Of a stretch of DNA of 64,000 bases, positions 13,901 to 28,900 are shown piece after piece (the first letter of the stretch is position 1; every line of letters starts with the position of its first letter). The stretch covers positions 19,981,712 to 20,045,711 of the forward strand of contig NC_049988.1 of the NCBI RefSeq assembly GCF_000003815.2. Direction: 5' to 3'. Origin of the DNA: Branchiostoma floridae. Lineage: Eukaryota > Chordata > Leptocardii > Amphioxiformes > Branchiostomatidae. The notes beneath the pieces are model-generated. The model was not told where the DNA came from. It ran no database searches and worked only from the letters and a program-made list of their open reading frames with translations. A program made the position numbers and the translations under genes.

Positions 13901-16900
13901 GAAGAAGACATGTACATGCAAGTCATGAATTTCCTCACAGCAGCGCCAGCTTTAAGAATACATCTGTTATGGTTCATGTCAAGGGAGACTTGATGACCTT
14001 ATTCAGTAAGCACGGCAGAAGCGTCCCGTCTCTCATTTACCAGGGTGATGCTTTCTTTCACGTCTACGACAGGAGCCATTAATGACTGTCATTTCACGTT
14101 AGCTGACGCCATTGTCGATTATCTCTGTCACGTCGCTTTCAGTTAGTTCATCGCCTTCAATCTATAGCATAGCGATGCGTTCTTATGGTGTTCTTAACAT
14201 GTAAAAGTGATAATGACAAAGATGTAACTCAATTCACTTTTACCGAATCCCATCCTCATCTCTATGGCTAACGCACCCCTTACATCTTCCTTAGGAGGTC
14301 TTTGTGAGAAATACAGCATCATTGATGAACCTGGACCAGACTTAGCCACGTGTAGGATTGTGTTCTCGCCGCAAAAACGAAAAATCGGCGACATATAGCA
14401 GCAAAAGCAGACCTCCGGTTAGAAGCCTAGAAGAAGCTGTCTGATAAGCAACAAAACATATCAAGCAGGCGAGACTTTATTGTCTGTATAAAAGAAAACT
14501 CCAATATCCTAAAAAAGAGAAGATTCGGCTTAGGAGTCCTAAGCCAAAACCTCATTTACAAAATAATTGTTAGACTACTGAACCAAACTTTCACTCAAAC
14601 CATGCTCTTCGTGATTATCTTACAGATTAAGCCACATTCTGCAAAAAGATATCCTCCGTAATGTCCCTAATATGACTCTGATATACGTCCCTAATGTAAA
14701 TTTCATAAGGAACAACCAGGACCCCAGCAGAATGGCCGTTATACCGTTAGCCCTGTCACTTCCAGTTCCAGTTACCGCACAGCTGTTGGCACCAGAGTGC
14801 TAATTGCATATGTATGACATCGACCCCCATGCTCTCTGTGAATAAGTGTGTTCGCCTCCTCGCAGCTGTGCGCATACTCTACAGGAGCCAAGTTTTCACA
14901 TAAATCTTAGACTCAGCTGGACGTGCGCTTTGAAATCAGTTGTGCCATGAACATGATGTGGACCTTGATTTTCTCCGGCTTCTTTATCTAGATAAACCCC
15001 ATTTCCACTAGGACGGCGCTCTCTCTGCGACCTAAGAATTGACAGATCGTCCAGAAATTGTATAGAAGAAAAAAATAAATATTTTACGCTTTGTGAGTTT
15101 TGTTGTCTTGTCAGTCATATTTCTAAATTTTGAATGGCATTTTCAGTATGGAATCGAAGGTTAAACATATCCATTTTAGGTCCCACTGAGAGCGCAGCAC
15201 GATCGCCGTCGACTGGAAAGGGGGCCTTATGAATTCAGATCCTTTCACCGTCCCTTCGTGTTATTGATAGCTACCTACACGGCTACACGCACATGTGCAT
15301 CCCTAATGTAACCCTAATCATTCCAGCCGCGCCACACCGTCATTACTGTTCCTAAAGCCACGCGTGGAATACGTATCAACAGGATTGTGCCATGACCCTT
15401 TTGCAAAACTCATTAGGGTACCTTTTGAAGGTACACAGACACATTCATTTGTAGGATGCAATTAAGTGACTACTCACAAATTATGAGCTTCAGTATCGAC
15501 CTTGTCTACTCTTACCTTCGTTAATTTATATCAGCTGCCATCGGAAGAGTCAGGAAGCAGAAATCATATCGACCTAAATGTCAGCAGCCTTGTGCAGATT
15601 AACGGCTCGACAAGGGAAGCTAGTTGTTTGCGTCGTGTTCGAACCAAATAGATCCACCTACACAGGTCTGCCTATACAGACAGGTCATCCATTTTGCTAC
15701 CATCAGTACTTAAGCGAAACTCTTAGAAACTAAAAACATTTTTAGTACATTGTTGCCATGGATTCCCACGAAAAGAGCATAGAAAAAATATTCCTACACT
15801 TCCAGGTCATCCATCTTTCTACCATTAGCACTTAAGTGCAGTTGTCAGCAAAAAATTTCTAGTAAAACATTATACCAGGTGATGGACGGCCACTCTCACG
15901 AGTATGGCAAGTCTACAGGTTTACCAGGTATAGTACGTAGGATGACCAAACAATGCACAGATTCTGTGCCATATGTTGAAGGTACAATGTTGCAAGCATC
16001 TATGTTCATTGATTGATGCGTTATAGCAAATGCCTGAAGCGCAACGATTTATTCATCATTATCATTCTGCTGAACAGGCACTCAAACGAAGTTTTGTAGT
16101 CTTTTGATACCAAACTGATCCCTGACAAATTTGGTACATGATGAATGGGTGATTCAATTCACTCTTTGCTGCAGGATATAGCTGGATCTTGTCTCAACGT
16201 AACCATGTCTAACATTCTTCCAAACAATGTCACACTGCCTAGCGTCTAGTCCAGATAGCTGTCCAGACACAGACGCTACAGTCCTTGGCTCCAGTGATTC
16301 TGGCTATCTTACCGTCACAAGTTCTGTCACAACTGATACTTCTGCACGTCTATCATATAACCAAGGCTTTGAAGCCTGTCTTATCTCCACACAGTTGTTG
16401 ATATATACACAGACAGACTGGCTGGCGAGGCACTCATGTTTCAACAGTTTGTCTATCTCCGCTGTACCATAATTTTCAGCTATAGACGTACATCTGTTTC
16501 TGCATGTACAACTTTTTAGAGCTTCCTCGGTCAATAAATCAAACTCGCAAATCAAAGGGGCTAAGCTTGAGAAGTCTTCACCAAACTCTGTTAACTCTGA
16601 TCGTCAGTTGAACTCAGCCGATCATTTAAAAACGTACACATACTCACATTCACAAGATTTAAAGTTAAAAAGAAATTGAGTCTAATTGTTTTCCAGTATT
16701 TTTTCTGTACTTTAAAAATTACATTATACCATTAAAGAATAATGATCTAGATTTCGTGGTTCTTCACCTTCTTAAAAAGAATTACAAAAAGACACGGTTT
16801 CAAGCCTAGCCTGAGCCGGTCTCTAGTAGCATTACCAAGACAGTATAGCCTTGACATTCAAGTCTTGCCTTGTATCTGTCAAAATAAGCCGTGTGTCTCT

Positions 16901-19900
16901 TGGTGGCTTTTCCCGTTACAAACGCCTCAAGAGAAGTAAAATTAACAGCCCGGTACCGCTCGCAGAATTTACAATGTATGAATGCTAATGATAGATCTAG
17001 ACTATTTATCTGTCTCTTGCTGCTACTTGGTTTTCAACAGTATTTGAATATTGCCTGAGTACTAGACAGGTAACTAGACTTTAAAAGCCATTTAAAAGAC
17101 TCCAAGGAAGATTTATGAAATATTGAAAGGTCGTATTTACGTCTTCGTGTGCAGAAATGTAGTTAATCAAAGTTCTATTTGCCTCCACTATTTGCCTCTG
17201 ACTGCAGAATGTCAAGGTAATACCAGATCCCGCACTACCTATTTGCAAAGTGGCACCCCGAGCCGAGATTAACATAACATATCGCCCGGACCACATCGAC
17301 ATTGTTAGCTTATCTCATGCCTCTATATATATTATACATGGTTGTCAACAGCATAAAGAAAACTGCCCGAGTACCAGACATCTAAACCTTAAAAGCCATT
17401 GAAAAATTCGACTCCAAGGTAAACTTATTAAATATTGAAAGGTCGTATTTGCGTCTACGTGTTCAGACATTTGAAGAAAGTCAATCAAATTCATGTTTGT
17501 CCCTAAAAGACTGTAGAATGTCAAAGCAAATACCAGATCCCCACTAGCTATTTGCAAAGTGGCAACCCGAGCCAAGATTAACATGACATATCGCCCGGAC
17601 TACCTTGACATTGTACGCTTATCTCATGCCTCTACATGGTTGTCAACAGCATAAAGAAAACTGCCCGAGTACCAGACATCTAAACTTCAAAAGCCATTGA
17701 AAAATTCGACTCCAAGGTAAACTTATTAAATATTGAAAGGTCGTATTTGCGTCTACGTGTTCAGACATTTGAAGAAAGTCAATCAAATTAATGTTTGTCC
17801 CTAAAAGACTGTAGAATGTCAAAGCAAATACCAGATCCCCACTAGCTATTTGCAAAGTGGCAACCCGAGCCAAGATTAACATGACATATCGCCCGGACTA
17901 CCTTGACATTGTACGCTTATCTCATGCCTCTACATTGTTGTCAACAGCATAAAGAAAACTACCTGGGTACAAGACATCTAAACTTTAAAAGCCATTGAAA
18001 AAATCGACTCCAAGGTAATTTATGAAATATTGAAAGGGCGTCTACGTGTGCAGTTAATCAAAGTTTTTTATGTCTGTATTGAGACTGAAGAATGTCATTG
18101 TAAATACCAGATCCCCCACTAACTATTTGCAAAGTGGCACCCCGAGCCAAGATTAACATAACATATCGCCCGGACTACCTTGACATTGCAAGCTTACCAT
18201 TCCCATTTATCAATAAGACATTTTCCCGGGTGGCCCTAGCCCAAGTCACGGAGGAGTAGCGACCTAGTGACTTGTGCAGAATATGTAAGCAGACTCCCGG
18301 TGTGAGTCTAACTAGTTCCTACAGTCAGCTGTAGTTGTAACTGTAGCTGTAAAGTTAGGGAAAGTGGACGACTAGACAATCCAACTTTTAAAGTATTCTC
18401 GTCTCGAATTTGCACTGTATCCATAACATTACTTCATTGCACGGCCTTTCCGCGTACATGTGTGCAGCAGTTTTCCAAAAGTTCAACACTGCTATTTTTG
18501 TCCCTATGCAACTGGGTAATGTAACATTTCAAATCCTTCATCCATTTGCAATGTCGTTGCCCGAGTAGAGCTAGAAAACCGTCACCGTTGGCTCGTAAAC
18601 CATATATCACACGGATGTTCAGTACGTGCCTTGCCTTTAGTTTGCGCGTTATCGTGGTCAGTCATAAAACTGACTCCTCGCCAATCTCAATGTGAGATAT
18701 CCTTAGATGGCCGTAGCAAAAGCTAAAAAAACTTTACTCTCCAGCTGTAGTAACTGTTATGATCTATGGGAATCTAGTCAAAGAAAGTGGACGACTAGAC
18801 AATCCAACTTTTTCAGTATTCCACTTCAACATTAAATTCACTTGATCGTGCGTTTTTTTGCATAGTGCAGCAGTTTTCCAAAATTCAAACACAATTATCT
18901 TTGTCCGTATGCCACTGATTATGTCACATTTCACATTCCCCACTTTTGGACGTCTTTGCACGAGTCGAGCTAAAAAGCCATATCACCGTTTCCTCGTAAT
19001 CCATATATCAGGAGGGCGCACAGAACTTGCCTTATCTTTACTTTGCGCGATTTCGTGGTCATAAAATTGACAAATACCACGGCTCAACACGGACTTCTTG
19101 CCGTTCTCATCGCTGTCCAATACTAACATCCTTGGCATTCAACCATTTGTCATTGTGAGACGTCCTCAGATAGGCGAGCCAAAGACAAAAAGCTGTAATG
19201 TCCTGCTGTAGTAACTTTTATAATCTGTGGCAGTGAAGACAAAGAAAGTGGACGACTAGACAATCCAACTTTTTTCAATCTCGTCTTTCAATCATCATTA
19301 AATTCACTTGATCCTTAACATTTGAGGACAGTATCTAACCATTTGTCAGTGTGAGATGTCCGCTGATGGCAACATTCTCCACTTTTGGGCGTTTTTGCCC
19401 GAGTAGAGCTAGAAAGCCATCACCGTTTTCTCGTAAACCAAACATCACGAGGATGTACAAAACGTGCCTTGCCTGTAATGTGCGCGTTTTCGTGGTCATA
19501 AAACCGACGAATACCACAGCTCAACTCGGACTCCTCGCCGTTCTTATCTCTACGGTCCAAAACTAACATCCTTGACATTACAGGAGTGCCCGACCATTTG
19601 TCAATTTGTGACGTCCCCAGATGGCAGAGCCAAAGCCACAAAACAATAATGTCCTGCTGGATACGCGTCCTGAATGCGCAAACAGGCTATCCGTCTACTC
19701 TCCCTATCTTTTCCTGGCATCCATTACGAGAGGTACTGTCTGTGCGTACTCAGACACACTGTTTCACCGTTAGCCATGTCATTTCTGCTTCTGTTTGCTT
19801 TTAGCGGTTGGCAGAAGACCAAATGTGAAAAAGGGTTACGTATCGACCGGATGTCGACAGGCATGGGTACATCAAAGAGACTGCTGGACGCTGTGATGTC

Positions 19901-22900
19901 CGGCGGTGTGTCCAGTGGCGACCCATCAGCACATTCTGTCTCAAGCCGGTCCGTCTGTTTCAGTCAACATCACTCGCAGCTGATAGTACTGTATGCAGCA
20001 TGGAATACAGATCAGGGCACCGTGCCTGTATGATCTGCAGGAGAAAATGTTCTTCCTTTCTTACTATAACTTTCTCAACTCGTTACTTAAAAGTAGGGGT
20101 TCAGGGACAGAAAACAAAGTGATAGCTCTGCGTCCGCATAAAACCAATCGTATATCTTTGCAGAACCACCGATTTCACAAACCAACCAATCACATATTCA
20201 ACAGCAAAGTTTAAACAACCAACGAACCAGCCAACCAACCAACTAACCAACCAACCAACCAACCAACCAAACAACAAACCAACCAACCAACCAACCAACC
20301 AACCAACAAACCAACAAACTAACCAACAAACCAACCAACCAGTCAGCAATATATGTGCTGCACAGGGACTTCTACTTCAACACTAATGCCATCGCTTCAT
20401 GGCGCCCAAGCGACCCCAACTAACCGTAAAATGGAAAGCCCGTCTAGAATGGGTACAACTCTTTTTCACATTAATCTCTGAGAAATTTCTTGCAGATCAC
20501 AGAGTTGGCAAGTTCCAATTGGTTTATGTCCCAGAGCGAGTTTTAGAAGTTCTGTGGAAACGTTTAGGTATGGCTACATGCCAATTGGTGCAGCTGCGCG
20601 TTAGCAAACGATGATAGTTTCTGTCCTCACGGGAGGAGTTCGGTCTGAATAGCATGGCTAGATGATGATCACAGTCGGACTATGTTTTACAATCGGATGG
20701 GCGCTAATGTACCTTCCTCTCGTTAAATGCACCGGTATCCAGAGCCAGATATAGAAACGGAAGCTCAAACGAGCTGCCCGGCTCTGCCTGAGACATTCAT
20801 CCTGAAGATTGTGCGATTATCACCAACTTTATGTCTTCCTAAATGGACCAATTTCCTCGCGTTGGGCAGTAGTGCGAGTGATCACGTGGCAAGCACGCAT
20901 CGCTTCACGAGCAAACGGCCGGATAAATCCGACAACTGCACATGACCTCAACAAGTTCTTCCCGTAAATATCTGCCGAGACGATCCAATCTTTTTCTTTC
21001 TTTTATTTTCCTTTTTGAAAAATGAGGACAATGTTTCACTGCACTCAAGTTAGTAACTTGTATAAACAGTGCACGTAGACAGAAGGTAAAGATAGTCTTT
21101 CGCCAAAAAGTAGTTACTCGAGCAACTGGATATGGTTTTGGAAATAAGCATTGCTTGAGTAACTACTTTTGGGCGTATCTTATTACCTGGATGTATAATA
21201 TATAACCTACATCAAGGTAGTCTTTCTTTTTACCTCCCGTCGTAAGTCAGGACCCATTTTCACACCTGTGTAAAGCGAGGAAGGTTGTGTAAAGTGCCTT
21301 TCACAATGGCACAACGCCGGGTGCACGGCGGGTATCGCACTCAGGACGTCTAGATTCCGTACCAAATGCTATACCAGTTATATTTTACACCACACACGAC
21401 GCCATGTTTCTCTTCAGTATAAACGTAGCCGATTTCTAACACGCGTAAATTTCACGCGGTCCCAGTCCCTGGCGGTCTTGGACTAACTTTTCTTCTCTCT
21501 TCAGTCTGAGTCTGATAGATGTCCGAAACTTTTCACTTCGCCACGCTGTCAGAGTGATTTGAAAGGTTGATTGAATGGGCAGATAGTCACGTCATTGCTG
21601 ACGTGTCAACTGACGTCACAGATATCACCATGACGTGGGACTGAGCACTTAGGTCGAAAGATATAAGTCACACAGGAAACACAGCCACGTCAAACAGTAC
21701 ATACATGAATTTAAGTTGCAATAAAAACAAACCTTCTTGGTGTACTAAATGCGGGGCTTTTCGACTCTTAGCGGAAAAAGTTCAAATAAGCTACCGTTCC
21801 TAGCTAGAAGAAATGACTGTAGGGAAAAAAGCTCTTACGCATGAACAAATTGAGACCGTTATTCTATCTAACATCCACTCGCCTCGAGCTCCGTATCTGA
21901 TTTTGATTGCGATCACAAGTAACAAAAGAGCTATCAGCCATTCGTGACTCCAGGGTGGAGTAATCAATCCTACTGCCAGCTAGACCTATAGGCTAGGAGC
22001 TCATGGAGCTTAGCAGTCGATACCGCATCTAGAGTTGGAAGTGTTGAATGGTGTCAATTTATCCACGTCTACACACATATCATCAAAGAAAGATACCCAA
22101 TATTGTGAGCCAAGAATACTAATATCAAAGAAAGTATCGAGCTGGTATTTTTAACACAACATACATAATGTACAGAAATAGTGTCCTAGTCTGCCCAGGC
22201 TAACATTGACTTTCAATAAGCAAACCAAAGGGAAAATGTTCATGTTGAAAGTACAAAAGTAGTAAATAAGAAGTCCCACACATCAGTAGATTATCATTAC
22301 CGAATGCAGTCGCATCCGGCGCTAGTTATTGCACAAAAAATAATATCTAGGTTTTAACGAAAGAATTCAATAACAGATTCCAATTTCAACATAGAGAATT
22401 CAGTCATGCTCACAGTCCCCGCAAAAACACTCCAGCGCCAACTTTCAAGGAGCTGTTATTAAAGAAAAGTTTCCAAGACAAATCAAGACATCAATCTGGA
22501 GAGCCGAGGAGTCTTTCTTAAAAGAAAGTTTCCAAGATAAACCAAGACATCAATCTTCATAGCCGAGAAGTGGTTTTAAAAAGGAAGGTTTCCAAGATAA
22601 ATCAAGACATCAATCTTAAGAGCCCAAGAAGCAGTGACTGCTTTCAAGGAGTTGTTATTAAAGAAAAGTTTCCAAGATAAATCAAGCCATCAATCTGGAT
22701 AGTCGTGGAGCGTTTCTTAAAGCAAAGTTTTCATGGTAAATCAAGACATCCATCTTAAGAGTCGAAGAAAGTCGCACACATGAGTGTGAGCGTGCCCTCT
22801 CCCCGCGGGAGGACATTGTTTAACAGTTGATAATCCCCGAGAGTCACGGTTCTGTCGTAGATGGATGTAACCACACCCTTAACGAGGCAATTCTAATCTT

Positions 22901-25900
22901 GACGAATGCGTCTTACCATGCCCTATGCAAATCTTCAAGATGCTTTTGCAGATTTCGGCAGTTAGTTTGAGTCGTTCATCTATCAGTTCCTGGCGACGGC
23001 GACACAGGCGGTAATGCTTCTTCCAGGTATAATTGCTAGCGGTTAATTAAGGCAATGCCCCGTGGATGAAGACTCGCCTGACACGACGGGCGTCTTTTGC
23101 GTCGCATTCAATACACGTTAGGTAGTCGTTAACTCGGGGATACGCCTGGCTGTGCGTGTACATCATCGGTAAGTTATTCACTCCCAGGGCTGCCCTTTGG
23201 TAATGAATGGTGTGCTGCGCCGGAAGTTGAGTTACGATACTTAATCCTAAAGTGTACTCTAACTACTTTTTAAGAAAATATGGGGGAAGTCTTAACGCTA
23301 ATCCTTATTAAGATGCCGTTAAGGATTTCAGCAACTGCGCAAATGAGTAAATCAGTTGAATTCCGTCTCTAGGTGATGTATCTACAATCAGCGTACCTTG
23401 AGTACCAATAAATAAACGAATTCGCCTGGTGGGTTCTGTTCAATCTGCAAACTCCCTCAAATACAGTACAGTATATACGTAGAAGCCAGTTAATTGCACA
23501 ACGGATAAATGCACACTTCTGTTAACTCCACAGATCACAAAAGTCACAAACCAGTGCGGTCAAGCTTGATTACTTCGCATTATTGCACCAGCCGGATAAG
23601 TGCACAAAATACGCTGGCAAAAAGGCTGTGCAATTAAACCGCTTCTACTGTACTCTTCAGTTTTCAGTGACTTCGTTTACTTTCATTAACGCGCAAACCA
23701 AGGTTAGAGCGACATGCATCTCTCTGGGATTCAAACCTTTAACCCTTGTTCCAGAAAAGGGATTGCCAAGCACCGAACCACCGCAGGCTACACTGACCTG
23801 GTCCTTCCCAATTATCCCCCCACTGTAACATCCATACATCACCACGCACAGAAATGGCCACCTGTGGAAACATCATGATGAGTCTATCACACAGGATAAG
23901 CTCTTCATCCCCCCGAAGAAATAAGGCTGCGTTCTGCAGTGTGTTTCCATTGATCCGGTGTCGTAAAACTGATCCAGTGTCAGTGTCTCGTCTGTGGTAA
24001 TGGCATCTGATGGTTGGTGGCGTCAGGCTAGGATCAGGCACCCGATTCCCGGACCAGAGGAACAATACACAGACAATGCAAGTGGATTTGTAAACCCTGC
24101 TGTCATCGTCTGTTTGATTTACTGTTGTAGTTTAAAGAAATAGCATTCAATTACAAAGACTGGTTTAATTGACATGTCTTTGTGAACTACAGCAATAACA
24201 TAAACAGAACTGAACAGACACCCCATTCCAAAATCATCAGGACAGAGTGAAGTAACGGACGTCATTTTGTTAAGTGATCGCGTTTTCGTCGTTTGTCATA
24301 CTGTTGTAGTTGAAAAGAAATGGCATATTAACACGGATATTTTTATTTGCATATAACTATCGCATAATCTTTATTGTGTCTGTGGTGCGTTTTTAAATAT
24401 GCCTTTTAGTATAGAAACATATTTTACTTAATGGACGAGTACTAAGGTCTAAACTTGAGCACTCAGCTCCAGCGGTTGAAACAATAACTATGTACAGGCT
24501 GGGCTACGAAACCACATTTTTCAGGTAAGTTCTCCAGGACTACAAGAACCTAGGTCAATGACTGCGCATGTATGATTTGTTGGCAACGAAAAACTGCATG
24601 ATTCATAACCGTGCATTCACATCCGTCCATAGATTAGATTACTGCCAAAAGTTACGACAGGTAATCCACTCAGCCGAAACAAAAGCTACATCAAACACGA
24701 GAACCCAGCTCTACTGACAACACTCACCCGATAACGGCAATATTTTTAAGCATACAATATCTGAAAACATGCTTCACAAAACTACCATGGCCTCAGGCAA
24801 GTAGCCCTGTAAATTAGAGTTAGATGCTATTGTGTACTTAGCAAGCGTATTTTTCTAACAGAAATAAAAACCTAATCTTGTAGTTATCATGTATATCACC
24901 AAGAAAAACATAGAATAGAGCTTCATACAAAGTTGAATTTTCAGCATACAATATCTGAAAACATGCTTTACAAAACAGGCCTCAGGCAAGTAGCCCTGTA
25001 AATTAGAGCTAAATGTCACCGTGTACTTGGCAAGCGTATTTTTCTAACAGAAATAAAAACAGAATCTTGTAGATATCAATATATCACCAAGATAAACATA
25101 GAATAGCGCAAATGGATAACCCTTCATACAAAGTTTAATTTCAGCATACAATATTTAAAAACATGCTTTACGAAACAGGCCTGAGGCAAGTAGCCCTGTA
25201 AATTAAAGTTGAATGTCACAATGTACGTAGCAAGCGTATATCATATCAGTGATATAAACTGAGCCTTGTAGTAATTGATATATCACTAAGATAAACATAG
25301 AAAAGAGCTTCATACAAAGTTCAATATTCAGCATACAATATCTGAAAACAAGCTTTACAATACTGGCCTTAGGCAAGTAGCCCTGTGAATTAGAGTTGAA
25401 TGTCACCAGGTACTTGGAAAGCATACTTTTTATCAGAAATAAAAACTGTATTTTGTAGATACCAATATGTAACCAAGATAAACATAGAATAGAGCTCACA
25501 AATAGCCCTTCATACAACGTTCGCACTATCTAAAGAAAGATATATTTTGTTCAACACTGCTTTGTGAAATAATCATGCTTTCGTACAAGCCCTTCTGCTC
25601 GTAAAGGGATAAAATCTTTGAGATTCAAAACATACCTCCCCGAAGATTGCCTTAATGAATAGATGATTAAATGATCCGAGCTTGTGGTCGTTAAAACCCT
25701 TAATTAACTGCGTGATTTGTCCATTGGGACTTGGGAGCTTATTCATGTTTATTCCAACTGCGTACTGGCTGTATACAATTCATATAGAAAACGCCACGCA
25801 GTATATTCTGTACTTAGTGCGTATTCCCATTATGAAACTATATACTTACTGTATATAATGTATAAAAAAGGTGCTATGAATTATATTCTGTACTTGGTAT

Positions 25901-28900
25901 GTATTCTAATCAGATAACGACATATACTAAACTTAAGCTTCATCTCAACACTTTAGGATAAGCATTGGTGTCGTCGGTAGGCAGTCTTGTACTGCCAGCT
26001 AAAGTTTGCTAGAACATACTTCAAGAACTCACAAATTTTGTCACACGTCAACGAATCTTTGCTATGAGCACTCCCACCGGAAAACATCGCCCTTGACGTA
26101 ACGTCAACCTCACAGATTCACGCATTAATGTTATTAAGAATCTGCCAGTCTTTTGTGACAGCTTCAAGCATCGAGGGAAAAGCTGCGCGGCTTTATGTAC
26201 CAAAGAAGTGCGGAGATTTCTAATAAAGCAGTTCGGAAATGAGCCAATTTGTATGCAATCCACCGAGGTTTGACTGATGGTCCGCAATCTGGCGTCGGAC
26301 CGTAATGAGCTTTGATGAAGGAGTGCTGACTGATATTGCTTGTCATCAGGAGGTACGGAGTACAGTGTTTTATCAGCGTTACGGAGACCTTGGATAGTTC
26401 AAGAATTAAACATAGCGGAACATAAGATATAATTATAGAGACGCTCCGAAGTTTGATTTTTGATAAGGTACACATACCGGGCAAGAAGTGCTGACTGATA
26501 TTGCTTGTCATCAGGAGCTGCAGAGTACAGTGTTTTATCAGCGGTACGGAGACCTTGATTAGTTCACGAAATAAACATAGCGGAACATTAGATATTATAG
26601 AGACGCTCCTAAGTTTGATTTTTGATAAGGTACACATACCGGGCCGGGCAAGAAGTGCTGTCTGATGTTGCTTGTTATTAGGAGCTGCAGAGTACAGTGT
26701 TTTATCAGCGGTACGGAGACCTTGGTTAGTTCACGAAATAAACATAGCTGTACATTAGACATATTATAGAAAAGCTCGGAAGTTTGGATTTGATGCAGTG
26801 CACATACCAGACAAGGAGTGCTGTCTGATATTGCTTGTCATCAGTGGGTACGGAGTAAAGTGTTTTATCAGCAATACGGAGACCTTGGATAGTTCACGAA
26901 ATAAACATAGCGGAACATTAGATATTATAGAGACGCTCGGAAGTTTGGTTTTTGGTAAGGTACACGTACCATGCAAAGAGTGCTGACTGATATTGCTTGT
27001 CATCAGGAGGTACGGAGTACAGTGTTTTATCAGAGACCTTGGTTAGTTCACGAGTTAAACATAGCGAAACATTTGATATATAGAGACGCTCGGAAGTTTG
27101 GTTTTTGATGAGGCACATATACCATGCAAAGAGTACTGACTGGTATTGCTTGTCATCAGGAGCTGCAGAGTACAGTGTTTTACCACCGTTATGGAGACCT
27201 TGGTTAGTTCACGAGATAAGCATAGCGAAACATTAGATATTATAGAGACTCTCGGAAGCTTGGTTTTTGATACAGTACACATACCAGGTAAGGACTTAGT
27301 ACAGTGTTTTATCAGCAGTACGGAGACCTTGGTTAGTTCACGAAATAAACATAGTGCGGAACATTAGATATTATAGAAACGCTCAGAAGTTTGGTTTTTG
27401 ATAAGGTACACATACCGGGCAAGAAGTGCTGTCTGATGTTGCTTGTTATTAGGAGCTACAGAGTACAGTGTTTTATCAGTGGTACGGAGACCTTGGTTAG
27501 TTCACGAAATAAACATAGCGGAACATTAGATATAATTATAGAGACGCTCCGAAGTTTGATTTTTGATAAGGTACACATACCGGGCAAGAAGTGCTGTCTG
27601 ATGTTGCTTGTTAGTAGGAGCTACAGAGTACAATGTTTTATCAGCGGTACGGAGACCTTGGTTAGTTCACGAAGTAAGCATAGCTGAACATTAGACATAT
27701 TATAGAAAAGCTCGGAAGTTTGGATTTGATACAGTGCACATACCAGACAAGGAGTGCTGTCTGATATTGCTTGTCATCAGGGGGTACGGAAACAGTGTTT
27801 TATCAGCGGTACGGAGACATTGGTTAGTTCAAGAAATAAACATAGCGGAACATTAGATATTATAGAGACGCTCAGAAGTTTGTTTTTAGAAAGGCGCACA
27901 TACCGGGCAAGGTCTCGCTCCATGTACTATTACTCGTCGTTTAGAAAAGAAAACCAACGGTCTTAAGATATAGAGACGCCCAGAACTTTGGTTTTAGATA
28001 AGGTGCACATACCAGGCAATGTGTCGGGCCAAGTCCTATAATTTTCCTTGTAGACAATGGAGTACCAACAATCCTAAGTATCCGTTGTCTCTGTAGGGAA
28101 CGGTCAATTACTAGAATTGATCGGCATATACCAATTAAGTTTTGGTACGCGGTTGGCATGTTAGATACTGCTGGTCGGTATTTAACGACCTCCCTTTTGG
28201 ACTAGAGGCCAAAAGGTCAAATCCCGTATCAATCTTGAACTTAACCTGGAAAGGTTCTGATGGGACAATGGTAGCCAATTCCTGTTGTCCACTGCATTCT
28301 TTCAAAATGAAGAAAAATTCTTTTGACATAAAACTGCCAATTATTGATATCGGTATCTTGTTTTCTGTACGCCATTGAGAACCATTTCCATTGTCATTTG
28401 TTATATCCAAAGAAGCCTCTCTAATTTACGCGTAAATTAGATAATCCCAATACCTCTCCGTATCATTGAGATTATTTAATCCACATAATGTAATAATCCA
28501 CATATTATAATCTACATTATGCAATTATATGCAATCCACGTTACCCAATGTGCCATAAAGGTAGGAAAGGGTCTAAGGTGCTTCGGAACTTCCCTATACC
28601 AAGAGAAAATCCACAGACAGCCACATAAGATAGTCTCCAAACTCCCTCAGCAACATTCAGCTTGAGCACATTTATAGAACCCGTAAAGAAACGTATTTCC
28701 GACGTTAGTTTGACGGCGCTATCGATCCTAACTCTGAGACGGTTTGTAAAGTTTAACTGCTCCAGTGTTCAGGTGCACAGAGTCTGAAGTGACTACAAGC
28801 GTCCTTTTTTTTAAAATCCGAGGTGCGTGTGACGACACTATTTTTGTCACATCCATTTCAGCATTCGAACACTGCAGGACTGCAAACGTAAAGCTGGTCT

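Noticed and set aside
20101-20349. Trp/Leu/Val/Gly-repeat minus-strand frame
   Set aside because: Translation of an AACC microsatellite.
23739-24065. 108-codon minus-strand frame, considered as an extra PLXDC exon or a transposon remnant
   Set aside because: No family motif is recognised and a second frame is equally open. Exons 1 and 2 already join in phase without it.
26164-26637. 157-codon minus-strand open frame with repeated peptide segments
   Set aside because: It lies mostly in the 165-bp tandem array, whose unit is stop-poor. Similar frames appear in neighbouring copies on both strands, so it reflects the repeat and not a protein.
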